A model generated the notes under the pieces. That model was not told the origin of the DNA, ran no database searches, and saw only the letters and a program-made list of their open reading frames with translations. Positions 18,016-26,421 of a stretch of DNA of 64,000 nucleotides are shown piece after piece (the first letter of the stretch is position 1; each line of letters begins with the position of its first letter). The position numbers and the translations under genes are program-made. The stretch is taken from contig NZ_JACSPS010000001.1 in assembly GCF_014837035.1 (NCBI RefSeq), forward strand, positions 552,374 to 616,373. The letters are read 5' to 3'. The stretch is from Kaistella pullorum. GTDB lineage: Bacteria > Bacteroidota > Bacteroidia > Flavobacteriales > Weeksellaceae.

Positions 18016-20541
18016 TTATCTGATAACAGCTTCCTGCGGCGGGATTGCTGTGTTGTTCATCTGTGGCGACGAGTTTCCGTTTCGGCGCGGGCGTGGTGTC
18101 CGCGTTTCGTTCTGTCTTGTGCGCGTTGAAGCATCGGGCCGGGCCGGTGCCTGCGGCCGTGCAGATGCATCTTCTACAGGTGCAGCGTTCACGGGTTGTG
18201 CAGGATTGGTTACATTCCCGCTTTCGTCGGTCATTTCTATACTCAGCTCACTTTTCAGATAATTCAGCATCTCGCGTGCTTTTTCACCTTCCGCGGTCTT
18301 GGCATAATTCAGTGCGATCTGCTCAAGTTGCAGGATCATAATTTCTTTCCCTGCCGTTTTGCCTGAATTGAAAGCATTTAACAAAGCAAATTTAGGCACC
18401 AACGCATCTTTGGGATATCTCTCCAAAGCGTCCGCAATCGTCTTTTGGCTGTCTTCGAATTTATCATCGCTGTAAAGTTCAAAGGCTGTTGAATAAAGTT
18501 TTTCAACTTCTTCAGAAGATTTTGTGAACGTATTATCGCGCGGGTTTTTCACGAATTCAGCATAGGAAGTGTAAGGAAATTCCGCGAGGATCATTTGCTT
18601 GGCACGTTCGGCCGCTGCCGGATTTTTCTCATAATTGAATGCGAAAATACTGTAAAGCGCCTGCAGTTTTGTTTCCTCTTCCGGGTTTGTATCCACCAGT
18701 GTGTAGAGCGTTTTTGTGGCTAAAGGTGTATCAGAAAAATAGGTTTCGTACATTCTTCCCAAGCCCAGCGTCGCTGTGTCACGTGCTTTTTTCAGCGTTA
18801 ATATTTCTTCCCGGTTCACCGGAATTTTTTCAATGTAGAATGCAGTTTCGAGTCTTCTGGGGTCCGGAGCTGTGGCAAGACCCATCGCTTCATTTCTCAA
18901 ATCTTCGATGCTGCTGCCGCGCGCTGAGGTCCGCCAGTTGTCACTTAAAGAGCGGTTGCCCCAAAGCTGTCTGAAGCTCGCTTCACCTCTTGCCACGGTA
19001 CTTTGGTTGGCGAAATAGAATCCGCCTTTATTGTCACCAAAATCCTGAAAACCGCCGGTGTTGCCGGCAAAAATGGAATTCGCAGAGTAATCTCCACCAT
19101 CAAAACCTTTGCTGCGTTCATCACGTTTGCGCTGCAGTTCTTCTTGTGCTTCTTTGGCTTTTATGCCGTCGATGTATTTATTGAAATAAGCAATACGATC
19201 CTGCTCCGGCATATTGACCAGCGCGAGGATACTGTCATTTTTCTTGATTAAATAATAATTCGCAGATACCTGCTTGATGTTTTCAGACTGCTGCTGAAGC
19301 AGAATTTTCGAAGGTTGATAAGTCATCACAGCGAGTGCAGAATCATAATAAGCGCCCGCCGCCAGATAATCGCTGTCTTCGAAAAAGCCCCGGCCGATCT
19401 CATAATAATTGAGTCCGCGAATCTGTGGATCAGACATCTTTTCCTTTAAAGACTGCGCAAAAAATGCTTTTGCCTCCTCTTTTTTACCCGCCCGGCTAGC
19501 CATTAAACCTAAACCGTAGTAAAACTCATTTTTTCGGGACGCATAAGTCCCCTTTTTGCTGATTTTTTCGAGGTATTCGCGTGCACCTTCATAATCGTCG
19601 TTTTTGCCGTTATAAGTTTTTGCGATTTCAATCTGAGATTTCACTTCAAATTCAAAATCATTTGCATTTCTGTATGCAGAGACAAAACTCTCGCGCGCTT
19701 CCTCATTTTTGCCTAAAGAGGCCAGAATCTGGCCTCGCAGGAAAGCAATTCGGCTCCGAAGTTTACGGTTTTTGTTTATCGCATAGGCGTCTTCCAGTTC
19801 ACTCACCGCATTCTCTTTTTTACCCGCCATCAGCAACATTTCGGAATAATAAAGACTGAGTAGTTTTTTATGGTCCTTCTTGAGTTTGCTGCTTTGTTTC
19901 AGATCAGCAAAAGCTTCTTCAGCACGGTAATAATCGCCCATTTTAGAATACGCTAAACCCTGATAAATCCTGGCCAAGGGAAGACGTTTGTCGTTTCTCA
20001 TGTTGGCGAATATATAATTGAGTCCGTCGAGCGCCTCAAGCGGTTTGTTCTGATAAATCCGCGACTGCGCGAGCAGAATATTCGCATCGAAGATTTTCTT
20101 ATTCTTTTCCTCGCCGCTTTTCATTACCGAATAATTCGCAATAGCTTTCAGGGCTTTTGCTTCCGAGATCTGCAGAACCGACGCACCACTTCCGGCAATA
20201 CGGTTGTTTGTCGCCATTCCGGGAGCGCCCGGTGAGCCCGGAACGCCAGGACCATTGAAAGCACCAGGTGCGTTATCATCGGAAAACATATCGCTGCCCT
20301 GCAGGTCTGCCCCCATGGGCTGTTCATCGTAGGTCAGCAACTGTATGTAAGGCGCATAGAAATTGTCGACATGCGCTTTGTCACGTGACCGAAGTTCGGT
20401 CTCCAGTGCATCCTTGCTGTTGAAAAGCGTATTGTAGTATGCGTAAAAGCCTTTCATGAAAGGTGAACCGGCTGATTTTTTCCGTGTAGAACACGAGACA
20501 AAAAACAAACACGTAACCAGGAAAAATATAGATTTTTTCAT
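18016..20541 (-). CDS. SprE/PorW-like TPR lipoprotein of gliding motility / type IX secretion
   Basis: I use the ATG at 20541 (MKKSIFFLV), which gives 841 residues; an ATG 9 bp upstream is possible. The signal peptide ends in the lipobox FVSC, followed by a segment like SprE/PorW proteins (FYAYYNTLFNSKDALE). Many TPR-like repeats fill residues ~140-480 and ~600-790. SprE/PorW are outer-membrane lipoproteins needed for type IX secretion in Bacteroidetes. Oddities: a collagen-like stretch GPGVPGSPGAPGM near residue 95 and a Pro/Arg/Asn-rich C-terminal tail of ~60 residues. The assignment rests on the N-terminal pattern and architecture. Confidence 0.75.
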   Translation of the reverse strand: MKKSIFFLVTCLFFVSCSTRKKSAGSPFMKGFYAYYNTLFNSKDALETELRSRDKAHVDNFYAPYIQLLTYDEQPMGADLQGSDMFSDDNAPGAFNGPGVPGSPGAPGMATNNRIAGSGASVLQISEAKALKAIANYSVMKSGEEKNKKIFDANILLAQSRIYQNKPLEALDGLNYIFANMRNDKRLPLARIYQGLAYSKMGDYYRAEEAFADLKQSSKLKKDHKKLLSLYYSEMLLMAGKKENAVSELEDAYAINKNRKLRSRIAFLRGQILASLGKNEEARESFVSAYRNANDFEFEVKSQIEIAKTYNGKNDDYEGAREYLEKISKKGTYASRKNEFYYGLGLMASRAGKKEEAKAFFAQSLKEKMSDPQIRGLNYYEIGRGFFEDSDYLAAGAYYDSALAVMTYQPSKILLQQQSENIKQVSANYYLIKKNDSILALVNMPEQDRIAYFNKYIDGIKAKEAQEELQRKRDERSKGFDGGDYSANSIFAGNTGGFQDFGDNKGGFYFANQSTVARGEASFRQLWGNRSLSDNWRTSARGSSIEDLRNEAMGLATAPDPRRLETAFYIEKIPVNREEILTLKKARDTATLGLGRMYETYFSDTPLATKTLYTLVDTNPEEETKLQALYSIFAFNYEKNPAAAERAKQMILAEFPYTSYAEFVKNPRDNTFTKSSEEVEKLYSTAFELYSDDKFEDSQKTIADALERYPKDALVPKFALLNAFNSGKTAGKEIMILQLEQIALNYAKTAEGEKAREMLNYLKSELSIEMTDESGNVTNPAQPVNAAPVEDASARPQAPARPDASTRTRQNETRTPRPRRNGNSSPQMNNTAIPPQEAVIR

Positions 20542-20625
20542 TATGTGCATATAACTTTCAATTCTTCAGTTTATTATGAAACCTAAATTAATTATGGTAA
20601 AAATACTGATTTTTTGGGTTTGAGT

Positions 20626-21186
20626 TTATTTCTCAAATTCCTTTAGTAACCCGTAAACCAAATGCGTAGGTAAACCCATCACGGTATAAAAACTCCCGCG
20701 AATCTGACTGATCTTTGCCATCCCAAGCCATTCCTGTACACCATAGCTGCCGGCCTTGTCGTAAGGTTTAAAATTATTGATATAATAATTAATTTCATCA
20801 TCATTTAAAATGTCAAAATCCACATCTGCAACATCAGTCGCACTGATTTTTTTATCGATGCTTCGGATGGTAATGCCCGTGTAAACCTGATGCGTTTTGT
20901 CTGAAAGTTTTTTTAGCATTAATCTCGCGTCCTCTTCATCCGCTGGTTTTCCCAATATTTCTTCGCCAAGAACTACTGTAGTATCGGCGGTGATCAGGAT
21001 TTCATCCTTTTCAAGCACTTTATAGGCATCCGATTTTAAGACAGAAAGATACTCCGCAACCTCTTTGGCAGGCATCTGATCCGGAAATACTTCAACACAT
21101 TCTACACTTACAGCGTCGAAATCATAGCCAAGATTTTGCAGTAACTCTCTTCTCCGCGGCGAATTGCTTGCTAATAATATTTTCAT
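20626..21186 (-). CDS. maf: Maf family nucleoside triphosphate pyrophosphatase
   Basis: Hydrolyses non-canonical or modified nucleoside triphosphates to monophosphates. I chose the ATG at 21186, so the product (186 residues) starts MKILLASNSPRRRELLQNLG, the classical Maf N-terminus; a longer start would overlap the kdsC-like gene. The motifs ITADTTVVLGEEILGKP and the C-terminal YDKAGSYGVQEWLG fit the YhdE-type subfamily acting on dTTP/UTP. It is the last gene of a three-gene operon. Confidence 0.94.
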   Translation of the reverse strand: MKILLASNSPRRRELLQNLGYDFDAVSVECVEVFPDQMPAKEVAEYLSVLKSDAYKVLEKDEILITADTTVVLGEEILGKPADEEDARLMLKKLSDKTHQVYTGITIRSIDKKISATDVADVDFDILNDDEINYYINNFKPYDKAGSYGVQEWLGMAKISQIRGSFYTVMGLPTHLVYGLLKEFEK

Positions 21187-21199
21187 AGGAAATTCCGGG

Positions 21200-21718
21200 T
21201 TAGACGCTTTTGGTATTATCAAGATGCCAGTTTCCCTGGATTTTCATCACCTGCTCGATCACGTCGCGCACCGCACCTTTACCACCAGAAACCGACGAAA
21301 TGTAGTCTGAAACTGCCTTCACTTCTGGTACCGCATTTTCAGGGCAGGTCGCAACTGCGGATGGTTCCATTATTTTCAGATCCGGTAAGTCGTCGCCCAT
21401 CGTAAGGATTTCCTCATTTTCAAGTCCATATTTCAGCCTGAATTCCTCGTATTTCTCAAACTTGTCTGAGATTTTCGCATAGTAATCCGTAATTCCAAGA
21501 TAGTTGATACGGTTTCTCACAGCGGGGTCATCGCCACCGGTGATCACACAAATCTTATAATTGTATTTAATGGCTTTCACCACGGCATATCCATCGAGGA
21601 CGTTCATCGCGCGGCACATGCTGTTGTCTGGCATCAGGTAGACACTTCCGTCTGTGAAAACGCCGTCAACGTCGAATACGAACGCTTTTATATTTTTTAA
21701 TTTTGATTTATAACTCAT
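21200..21718 (-). CDS. kdsC: KdsC-like HAD phosphatase (KDO 8-phosphate phosphatase family)
   Basis: A small HAD phosphatase of 172 residues without a cap domain. Motif I is FVFDVDGVFTDGSVY (~13-27), motif II VITGGDD and motif III GDDLPDLKIM. KdsC removes phosphate from KDO 8-phosphate in lipopolysaccharide core synthesis; close relatives act on other nonulosonic acid phosphates. The start overlaps the end of the upstream gene by 11 bp. Confidence 0.88.
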   Translation of the reverse strand: MSYKSKLKNIKAFVFDVDGVFTDGSVYLMPDNSMCRAMNVLDGYAVVKAIKYNYKICVITGGDDPAVRNRINYLGITDYYAKISDKFEKYEEFRLKYGLENEEILTMGDDLPDLKIMEPSAVATCPENAVPEVKAVSDYISSVSGGKGAVRDVIEQVMKIQGNWHLDNTKSV

Positions 21719-22460
21719 ACATTTTTTTTATAGATGCGTTCATCGTGCGGTAAATCTGCAATTGTTCAGGATTTGTAATCAGGCTTTCATGAATCTCAAG
21801 AATACGTGTGTCGTTCCGCACTGCGGGGCCGGTTTGTGCGGCTTTTGGCTCCAATTCCCGAATTTTTGAAGTCGTTTCTTCTATTAAAGGCAGAAAATAG
21901 TCGAACGGAATATTCTGTGCGTCTGAAATCTCTCTGGCACGTGCAAAAAGATGATTTACGAAATTGCAGGAAAAAACTGCGGTGAGATGGATGTATTTTC
22001 GCTTTTCGAAATCGGAAGACATCACTTTTTCCGATATTTTATGTGCTAAATTTTCAAGTGTTTTCTGGTCGTCCGCATTTTCACATTCCACAAAAAACGG
22101 AATTTCAGAATAATTCAAAGATTTTGATTTTGAAAAGGTCTGAAGCGGATAAAAACTTGCTTTTCGGTAACTTCCAGTCAATACATCAATCGGTAAGGAA
22201 CCTGAAGTGTGCGCCACAATGCAGTCTTTTTTAGTTATTTTTGTCGAAATATCTGATATAGAATCGTCGTTCACCGCAATCAGGTACAGATCAGCGTCCC
22301 CGATGTTTTCAGTAGAGAAAGGAATATTAAAAAGACCGGAAATCTGCGCGAGCGCTTCTTCATTTCTGCCGAAAACCTGCGCAACGGGAATCTGATTTTG
22401 ATGAAGGGCTTTAGCCAGATGAAATGCTACATTTCCGGAACCGAGAATTACGATCTTCAT
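21708..22460 (-). CDS. Rossmann-fold/DUF2520 domain protein
   Basis: The 250-residue product starts at the ATG at 22460 (MKIVILGSGNVAFHLAKAL); a longer start at 22481 would overlap the promoter box. The N-terminal NAD(P)-binding motif GSGNVAFHLA and a C-terminal helical domain (~130-250, with LTAVFSCNFVNHLFARA and PAVRNDTRILEIH) match the Rossmann-like plus DUF2520 family, distantly related to ketopantoate and pyrroline-5-carboxylate reductases. The substrate is not known. It heads the operon with the kdsC-like gene and maf. Confidence 0.88.
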   Translation of the reverse strand: MKIVILGSGNVAFHLAKALHQNQIPVAQVFGRNEEALAQISGLFNIPFSTENIGDADLYLIAVNDDSISDISTKITKKDCIVAHTSGSLPIDVLTGSYRKASFYPLQTFSKSKSLNYSEIPFFVECENADDQKTLENLAHKISEKVMSSDFEKRKYIHLTAVFSCNFVNHLFARAREISDAQNIPFDYFLPLIEETTSKIRELEPKAAQTGPAVRNDTRILEIHESLITNPEQLQIYRTMNASIKKMYEL

Positions 22461-22478
22461 TAATCTTTTAATATCTAA

Positions 22479-22486
22479 CAAATATA
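22479..22486 (-). promoter_or_regulatory. TAnnTTTG -7 box, DUF2520-kdsC-maf operon
   Basis: The minus strand reads TATATTTG, ending 18 bp before the ATG at 22460. Its position excludes the upstream in-frame ATG at 22481 as a start. Confidence 0.55.
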
Positions 22487-22568
22487 ATCCATTTGGTTTG
22501 GACTAAAAATTGAAAGACTATCTTTAACTTTCACTTCTAAACCAAATCAAAACACCGAACGCATCTCA

Positions 22569-23126
22569 ATGAAGATAAAGGAGGAAGAAATTATCAGGCT
22601 GATGTCGAGCGAAAAGTCCCGGGAAAAGGGCGTTCGCCTGATGATGGATGCGTATCAGAGCAGGTTGTATTGGCATATCCGGCGTATCATTGTAGATCAC
22701 AATCTCGCACAGGATGTGCTGCAGGACACCTTCATCAAAGCTTATCAGAATTTCCATCAGTTCAAGCAAGACAGTCAGCTTTACACCTGGCTCTATCGCA
22801 TCGCCACAAACGAATCGCTGCAGCAGCTTAACAAACTGAAAAGGATGCAGAAAACCGATGAAGATCCCGATTATCACCTGCAGAACATGGTAGCCGACAA
22901 TGCGGCTCCTGATGCGGAAGACATTCAGATCCTTCTTCAGAAAGCCATACACTCACTGCCCGAAAAGCAGAAATTGGTTTTTACGATGAGGTATTATGAT
23001 GACCTGCCGTATGAGGAATTATCGAAGATATTGGATATGTCTGTCGGCACACTTAAGACAAACTATCACTATGCAAAGCAGAAGGTAGAAGATTTTATAA
23101 AACAGAATTACAACGAGAATCCGTAA
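22569..23126 (+). CDS. ECF-type RNA polymerase sigma factor
   Basis: A sigma-70 family protein of 185 residues with only regions 2 and 4. Region 2 covers ~25-95, including DHNLAQDVLQDTFIKAYQNFHQF and the Trp in YTWLYRIATNESLQQL. Region 4 covers ~120-175, with LPEKQKLVFTMRYYDDLPYEELS and a helix-turn-helix SVGTLKTNYHYAKQKV. It directs RNA polymerase to a small regulon. The two genes downstream are a single-pass membrane protein and a periplasmic Spy-like protein, a common sigma/anti-sigma/sensor arrangement in this phylum. Confidence 0.94.
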   Translation: MKIKEEEIIRLMSSEKSREKGVRLMMDAYQSRLYWHIRRIIVDHNLAQDVLQDTFIKAYQNFHQFKQDSQLYTWLYRIATNESLQQLNKLKRMQKTDEDPDYHLQNMVADNAAPDAEDIQILLQKAIHSLPEKQKLVFTMRYYDDLPYEELSKILDMSVGTLKTNYHYAKQKVEDFIKQNYNENP

Positions 23127-23154
23127 AGCGGAAATCTCAGAACAGAAGTAGAAA

Positions 23155-23685
23155 ATGAAAGATTTTGATATAGAAAAACTGGAGCGTAAGAACATTTACC
23201 GGACACCCGACAATTTCTTTGCGGATGTGCAGGCCAATGTATTGCGTGAAGCGGCGCCTGCTCCCCAGGCGAAAGTAATAAGTCTCAACTGGGCTTATGC
23301 AGCGGCAGCAGCGGTTGCTACAATATTTGGAGTGACCTTCATGATGAACCAGGATGAGGCAGAACCACAGATAGTGCAAAACGATCAGCAAGTATCACCC
23401 CCGCCATCTGCACCTATTATTGAAGAAACCGTACCGGAAGCAACCCTTGCTTACCAAACATTTGAAGAAGATTTAACTTCAGTGGAAACAGATAATCAAA
23501 AAGATGTAGCGGCTCCGACAATGATAGCCGCGAAACAGAAAAGCGAAAAGATTGAAGTGGCGAAAAGCACCGCGGTAAGCCCGGAAGTTCAGGTAGACCA
23601 GATTTTAGCCAACATTTCAATGGCAGAACTCGCAGATCTGGGGAAAAATGCAGAGCAGGATGTATATCTCGATTTGTATTATTAA
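23155..23685 (+). CDS. single-pass membrane protein, candidate anti-sigma partner
   Basis: The 176-residue protein has a short N-terminal cytoplasmic part (~1-45, FDIEKLERKNIYRTPDNFFA), one transmembrane helix (~46-64, AYAAAAAVATIFGVTFMM) and a Pro/Glu-rich periplasmic part. This topology and the position 28 bp after the ECF sigma gene fit an anti-sigma factor or an accessory protein of one. I see no zinc-binding anti-sigma motif, so the role is an inference from context. Confidence 0.8.
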   Translation: MKDFDIEKLERKNIYRTPDNFFADVQANVLREAAPAPQAKVISLNWAYAAAAAVATIFGVTFMMNQDEAEPQIVQNDQQVSPPPSAPIIEETVPEATLAYQTFEEDLTSVETDNQKDVAAPTMIAAKQKSEKIEVAKSTAVSPEVQVDQILANISMAELADLGKNAEQDVYLDLYY

Positions 23686-23686
23686 A

Positions 23687-24202
23687 ATGAAAACAGAAAT
23701 GAAAAAGAGGTTATTAACACTCGCAGCCATAGCCATCGTAACATTGGGTAGCGCACAGGAACTGAGATATGACTGGAAAACAATGAAGCCAGAGCAGCGC
23801 AAAGAACTCATCCAACAGATGAAGCCTGAGCAGCGAATGATGCTTCTGAAGCAGTTTCGCGAGAATATGATGATCTCAGAACTGGAGGTTCCGCAAGATG
23901 ATCAGGCAGAGTTCAAGAACCTTTATTCAGAATATCAGGAAAAGCAAAATGCCATAAAAAGCAAGTTCAAACCGGCCGAAGATTATGATAAGATGAGTGA
24001 TGATGAAGCCCGGAAACAGGTAAATGAAAGTTTCGAGATCGGCCAGCAGCTTTTAGACAACCGCAGGCAATACGCAGAAAAATTCATGAAAGTCATCAAG
24101 CCACAGCAGGTACTGCAGATGTTCCAGACAGAAGGCAAGATGCGGACAAAAATATTAGACAAAAAAGACGGGCAACAGAGCCCGCAGCGCAGGCGACCAT
24201 AA
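23687..24202 (+). CDS. Spy/CpxP-like periplasmic protein (sensor of ECF sigma type)
   Basis: I place the start at the ATG at 23687 (MKTEMKKRLLTLA); the ATG at 23699 is equally possible. A signal peptide (ending near GSAQE) is followed by about 145 residues of charged helices, including two copies of MKPEQR (KTMKPEQRKELIQQ, QQMKPEQRMMLLKQ) and VIKPQQVLQMFQTE near the end, which resemble LTxxQ-type Spy/CpxP proteins. It probably monitors periplasmic stress and feeds the sigma factor two genes upstream. A strong terminator follows. Confidence 0.82.
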   Translation: MKTEMKKRLLTLAAIAIVTLGSAQELRYDWKTMKPEQRKELIQQMKPEQRMMLLKQFRENMMISELEVPQDDQAEFKNLYSEYQEKQNAIKSKFKPAEDYDKMSDDEARKQVNESFEIGQQLLDNRRQYAEKFMKVIKPQQVLQMFQTEGKMRTKILDKKDGQQSPQRRRP

Positions 24203-24223
24203 TAGTTTATTTTTTTAATGTTT

Positions 24224-24267
24224 GAGCGACCTCTACAATTTATTTTGCAGAGGTCGTTCTTTTTTAT
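24224..24267 (+). terminator. intrinsic terminator of the ECF sigma operon
   Basis: GAGCGACCTCTACAA (24224-24238) pairs with TTGCAGAGGTCGTTC (24245-24259) with one mismatch and one G-T pair, followed by a T-tract. Confidence 0.88.
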
Positions 24268-24391
24268 GGCGATCCGCTTGCAGCCGCATTTTCCCGCGCT
24301 GGCGGCCGGGCTATCCACTGCAACTCCTCGGCGCAGACTGGCGTCCGCCCCTGCGGGGTTTCCGTTTCTATCCCTATCGCGGTACACCGCA
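24266..24391. repeat. GC-rich dispersed repeat, copy B
   Basis: A GC-rich block between the sigma operon terminator and the lepA promoter. It shares several ordered blocks with 11664-11780 (CCGGGC, TCC-CT-C, ACTCCTCGGCGC, CCTGCGGGGT, CGCGG). There is no sign of a transposase or coding function; it looks like a small non-autonomous intergenic repeat. Confidence 0.6.
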
Positions 24392-24421
24392 ATTAATCAA
24401 CAAATTCCAGCAAAAAAACAC

Positions 24422-24429
24422 TAAATTTG
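24422..24429 (+). promoter_or_regulatory. TAnnTTTG -7 box, lepA
   Basis: TAAATTTG ends 21 bp before the lepA ATG, the typical distance seen at other genes in this window. Confidence 0.5.
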
Positions 24430-24450
24430 CGCACTATTCTCCTATTTTAA

Positions 24451-26247
24451 ATGAAAAACATACGAAACTTCTGCATCATCGCACATATAGACCATGGAAA
24501 GTCCACGCTCGCTGACCGTCTGCTCGAATATACCGGCACCGTAACGCAGCGCGAACTTCAGTCTCAGACCCTAGATGATATGGACCTCGAGAAAGAACGC
24601 GGAATCACCATCAAATCTCACGCGATCCAGATGGATTACGAACTCGATGGCGAAAAATATATTCTGAACCTTATCGATACACCGGGACATGTAGATTTCT
24701 CTTACGAAGTGTCGCGCTCCATCGCGGCCTGTGAAGGTGCGCTTCTCATTGTGGATGCCGCGCAAAGCATTCAGGCACAGACGATAAGCAATCTTTATCT
24801 TGCGCTTGAAAATGACCTTACGATTATACCGATTCTTAATAAAATCGATCTTCCTTCGGCAAACCCTGAGGAAGTAACGGATGAGATCATGAACCTTATC
24901 GGATGTGATTATGAAGACGTACTTCGCGTTTCAGGCAAGACCGGCGAAGGCGTTCACGATCTTTTAGAACAGATCGTAAAGCGGATTCCTGCCCCACAGG
25001 GCGATCCTGATGCACCGCTACAGGCTTTGGTTTTTGACTCGGTGTACAATCCGTTCCGCGGCATTGAGGCTTATTTCAAAGTGGTGAATGGCAGCATCAA
25101 AAAAGGTCAGCGTATCAAATTTATGGCAACAGAAAAGATGTACGAAGCCGATGAGGTAGGTACATTGAAACTGAAACAGGCTCCAAAAACCGAAATAAAG
25201 ACCGGCGACGTAGGTTACATCATTTCCGGCATCAAAGATGCGCGTGAAGTAAAGGTAGGAGATACCATTACGAGTTTTGAGAATGGCGCGCCAAGCCCCA
25301 TCGAAGGATTTGAAGAAGTAAAACCAATGGTTTTCGCGGGCATTTATCCGATTGAATCTGAGGATTTTGAGGAACTCCGTTTTTCACTCGAGAAACTTCG
25401 TCTGAATGACGCATCACTTGTTTTCGAACCGGAATCTTCGGCCGCACTTGGTTTCGGCTTCCGTTGTGGTTTCCTCGGCATGCTGCACATGGAAATCGTG
25501 CAGGAAAGACTTGACCGTGAGTTCGATATGAATGTAATCACCACTGTGCCAAACGTTTCCTATCACGGCTACTCCAAACGGGAGCCTGAAACACCGATCC
25601 TGATCAACAATCCATCCGAAATGATGGATCCAACCACGATGGATCGGGTAGAGGAACCATTCATCAAGGCGTCGATCATCACGAAATCCGATTTCGTAGG
25701 TCCGGTGATGACCCTCTGCATTGAAAAGCGCGGCGAAATTGTAACTCAGAATTATCTCACTGCCGACCGTGTAGAAATGGTCTTCAACATGCCTTTGGCG
25801 GAAGTTGTGTTCGACTTTTATGACCGCCTGAAATCAATTTCAAAAGGATATGCCTCATTCGATTACCATCCGATCGGTTTCCGCGCGTCCAAATTGGTGA
25901 AGATGGACATCCTGATCAACGGTGACATGGTAGATGCGCTTTCCTCGCTTATTCACGAGAGCAATGCGTACTATATAGGTAAAAGAATGTGTGAGAAGCT
26001 GCGTGAACTTATCCCGCGCCAGCAGTTTGACATTGCAGTACAGGCGGCTTTGGGAACGAAGGTTATTGCACGTGAAACCATTAAAGCCTTAAGAAAAGAC
26101 GTCACGGCGAAGTGTTACGGCGGTGATATTTCACGTAAGCGTAAACTACTTGAGAAACAGAAAGAAGGAAAGAAAAAGATGAAGCAGATCGGCAGGGTAG
26201 AAGTGCCACAATCAGCGTTCATGGCAGTATTGAAGCTGAATGATTAA
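24451..26247 (+). CDS. lepA: elongation factor 4 (LepA), ribosome-associated GTPase
   Basis: A translational GTPase that acts on the ribosome during elongation or subunit assembly. The 598 residues are full length. G1 is AHIDHGKST (11-19), G3 DTPGHVDF, G4 NKID; the LepA-specific C-terminal domain contains [11 protein letters not shown] and the terminal [17 protein letters not shown]. It is monocistronic, with a GC-rich repeat on each side. Confidence 0.98.
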   Translation: MKNIRNFCIIAHIDHGKSTLADRLLEYTGTVTQRELQSQTLDDMDLEKERGITIKSHAIQMDYELDGEKYILNLIDTPGHVDFSYEVSRSIAACEGALLIVDAAQSIQAQTISNLYLALENDLTIIPILNKIDLPSANPEEVTDEIMNLIGCDYEDVLRVSGKTGEGVHDLLEQIVKRIPAPQGDPDAPLQALVFDSVYNPFRGIEAYFKVVNGSIKKGQRIKFMATEKMYEADEVGTLKLKQAPKTEIKTGDVGYIISGIKDAREVKVGDTITSFENGAPSPIEGFEEVKPMVFAGIYPIESEDFEELRFSLEKLRLNDASLVFEPESSAALGFGFRCGFLGMLHMEIVQERLDREFDMNVITTVPNVSYHGYSKREPETPILINNPSEMMDPTTMDRVEEPFIKASIITKSDFVGPVMTLCIEKRGEIVTQNYLTADRVEMVFNMPLAEVVFDFYDRLKSISKGYASFDYHPIGFRASKLVKMDILINGDMVDALSSLIHESNAYYIGKRMCEKLRELIPRQQFDIAVQAALGTKVIARETIKALRKDVTAKCYGGDISRKRKLLEKQKEGKKKMKQIGRVEVPQSAFMAVLKLND

Positions 26248-26264
26248 GATTATTTGGGCTCCTT

Positions 26265-26336
26265 TTCCACCCTCCACTCCCGCTTTTTTTCTCCTCGTTC
26301 CTCGGCGAAAAAGAGCTCCGTTCAGGGTGGGGCGCG
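26265..26336. repeat. GC-rich hairpin element, possible repeat copy C
   Basis: CCACCCT (26267-26273) pairs with AGGGTGG (26324-26330). Inside, GCTTTTTTTC (26282-26291) pairs with GAAAAAGAGC (26306-26315) with one mismatch. It may help end lepA transcription and looks like a second type of intergenic repeat. Confidence 0.5.
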
Positions 26337-26421
26337 GATTCATTTTTAAGAACATGATAATATATTACACATATTCCCGGTTTCGGCCGGGAATTTTTTA
26401 TTTTCGTCAAAATTTACCGCA

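Noticed and set aside
26064-26079. parS-like sequence within lepA
   Set aside because: It matches only 13 of 16 positions and lies in conserved coding sequence, so it is most likely chance.
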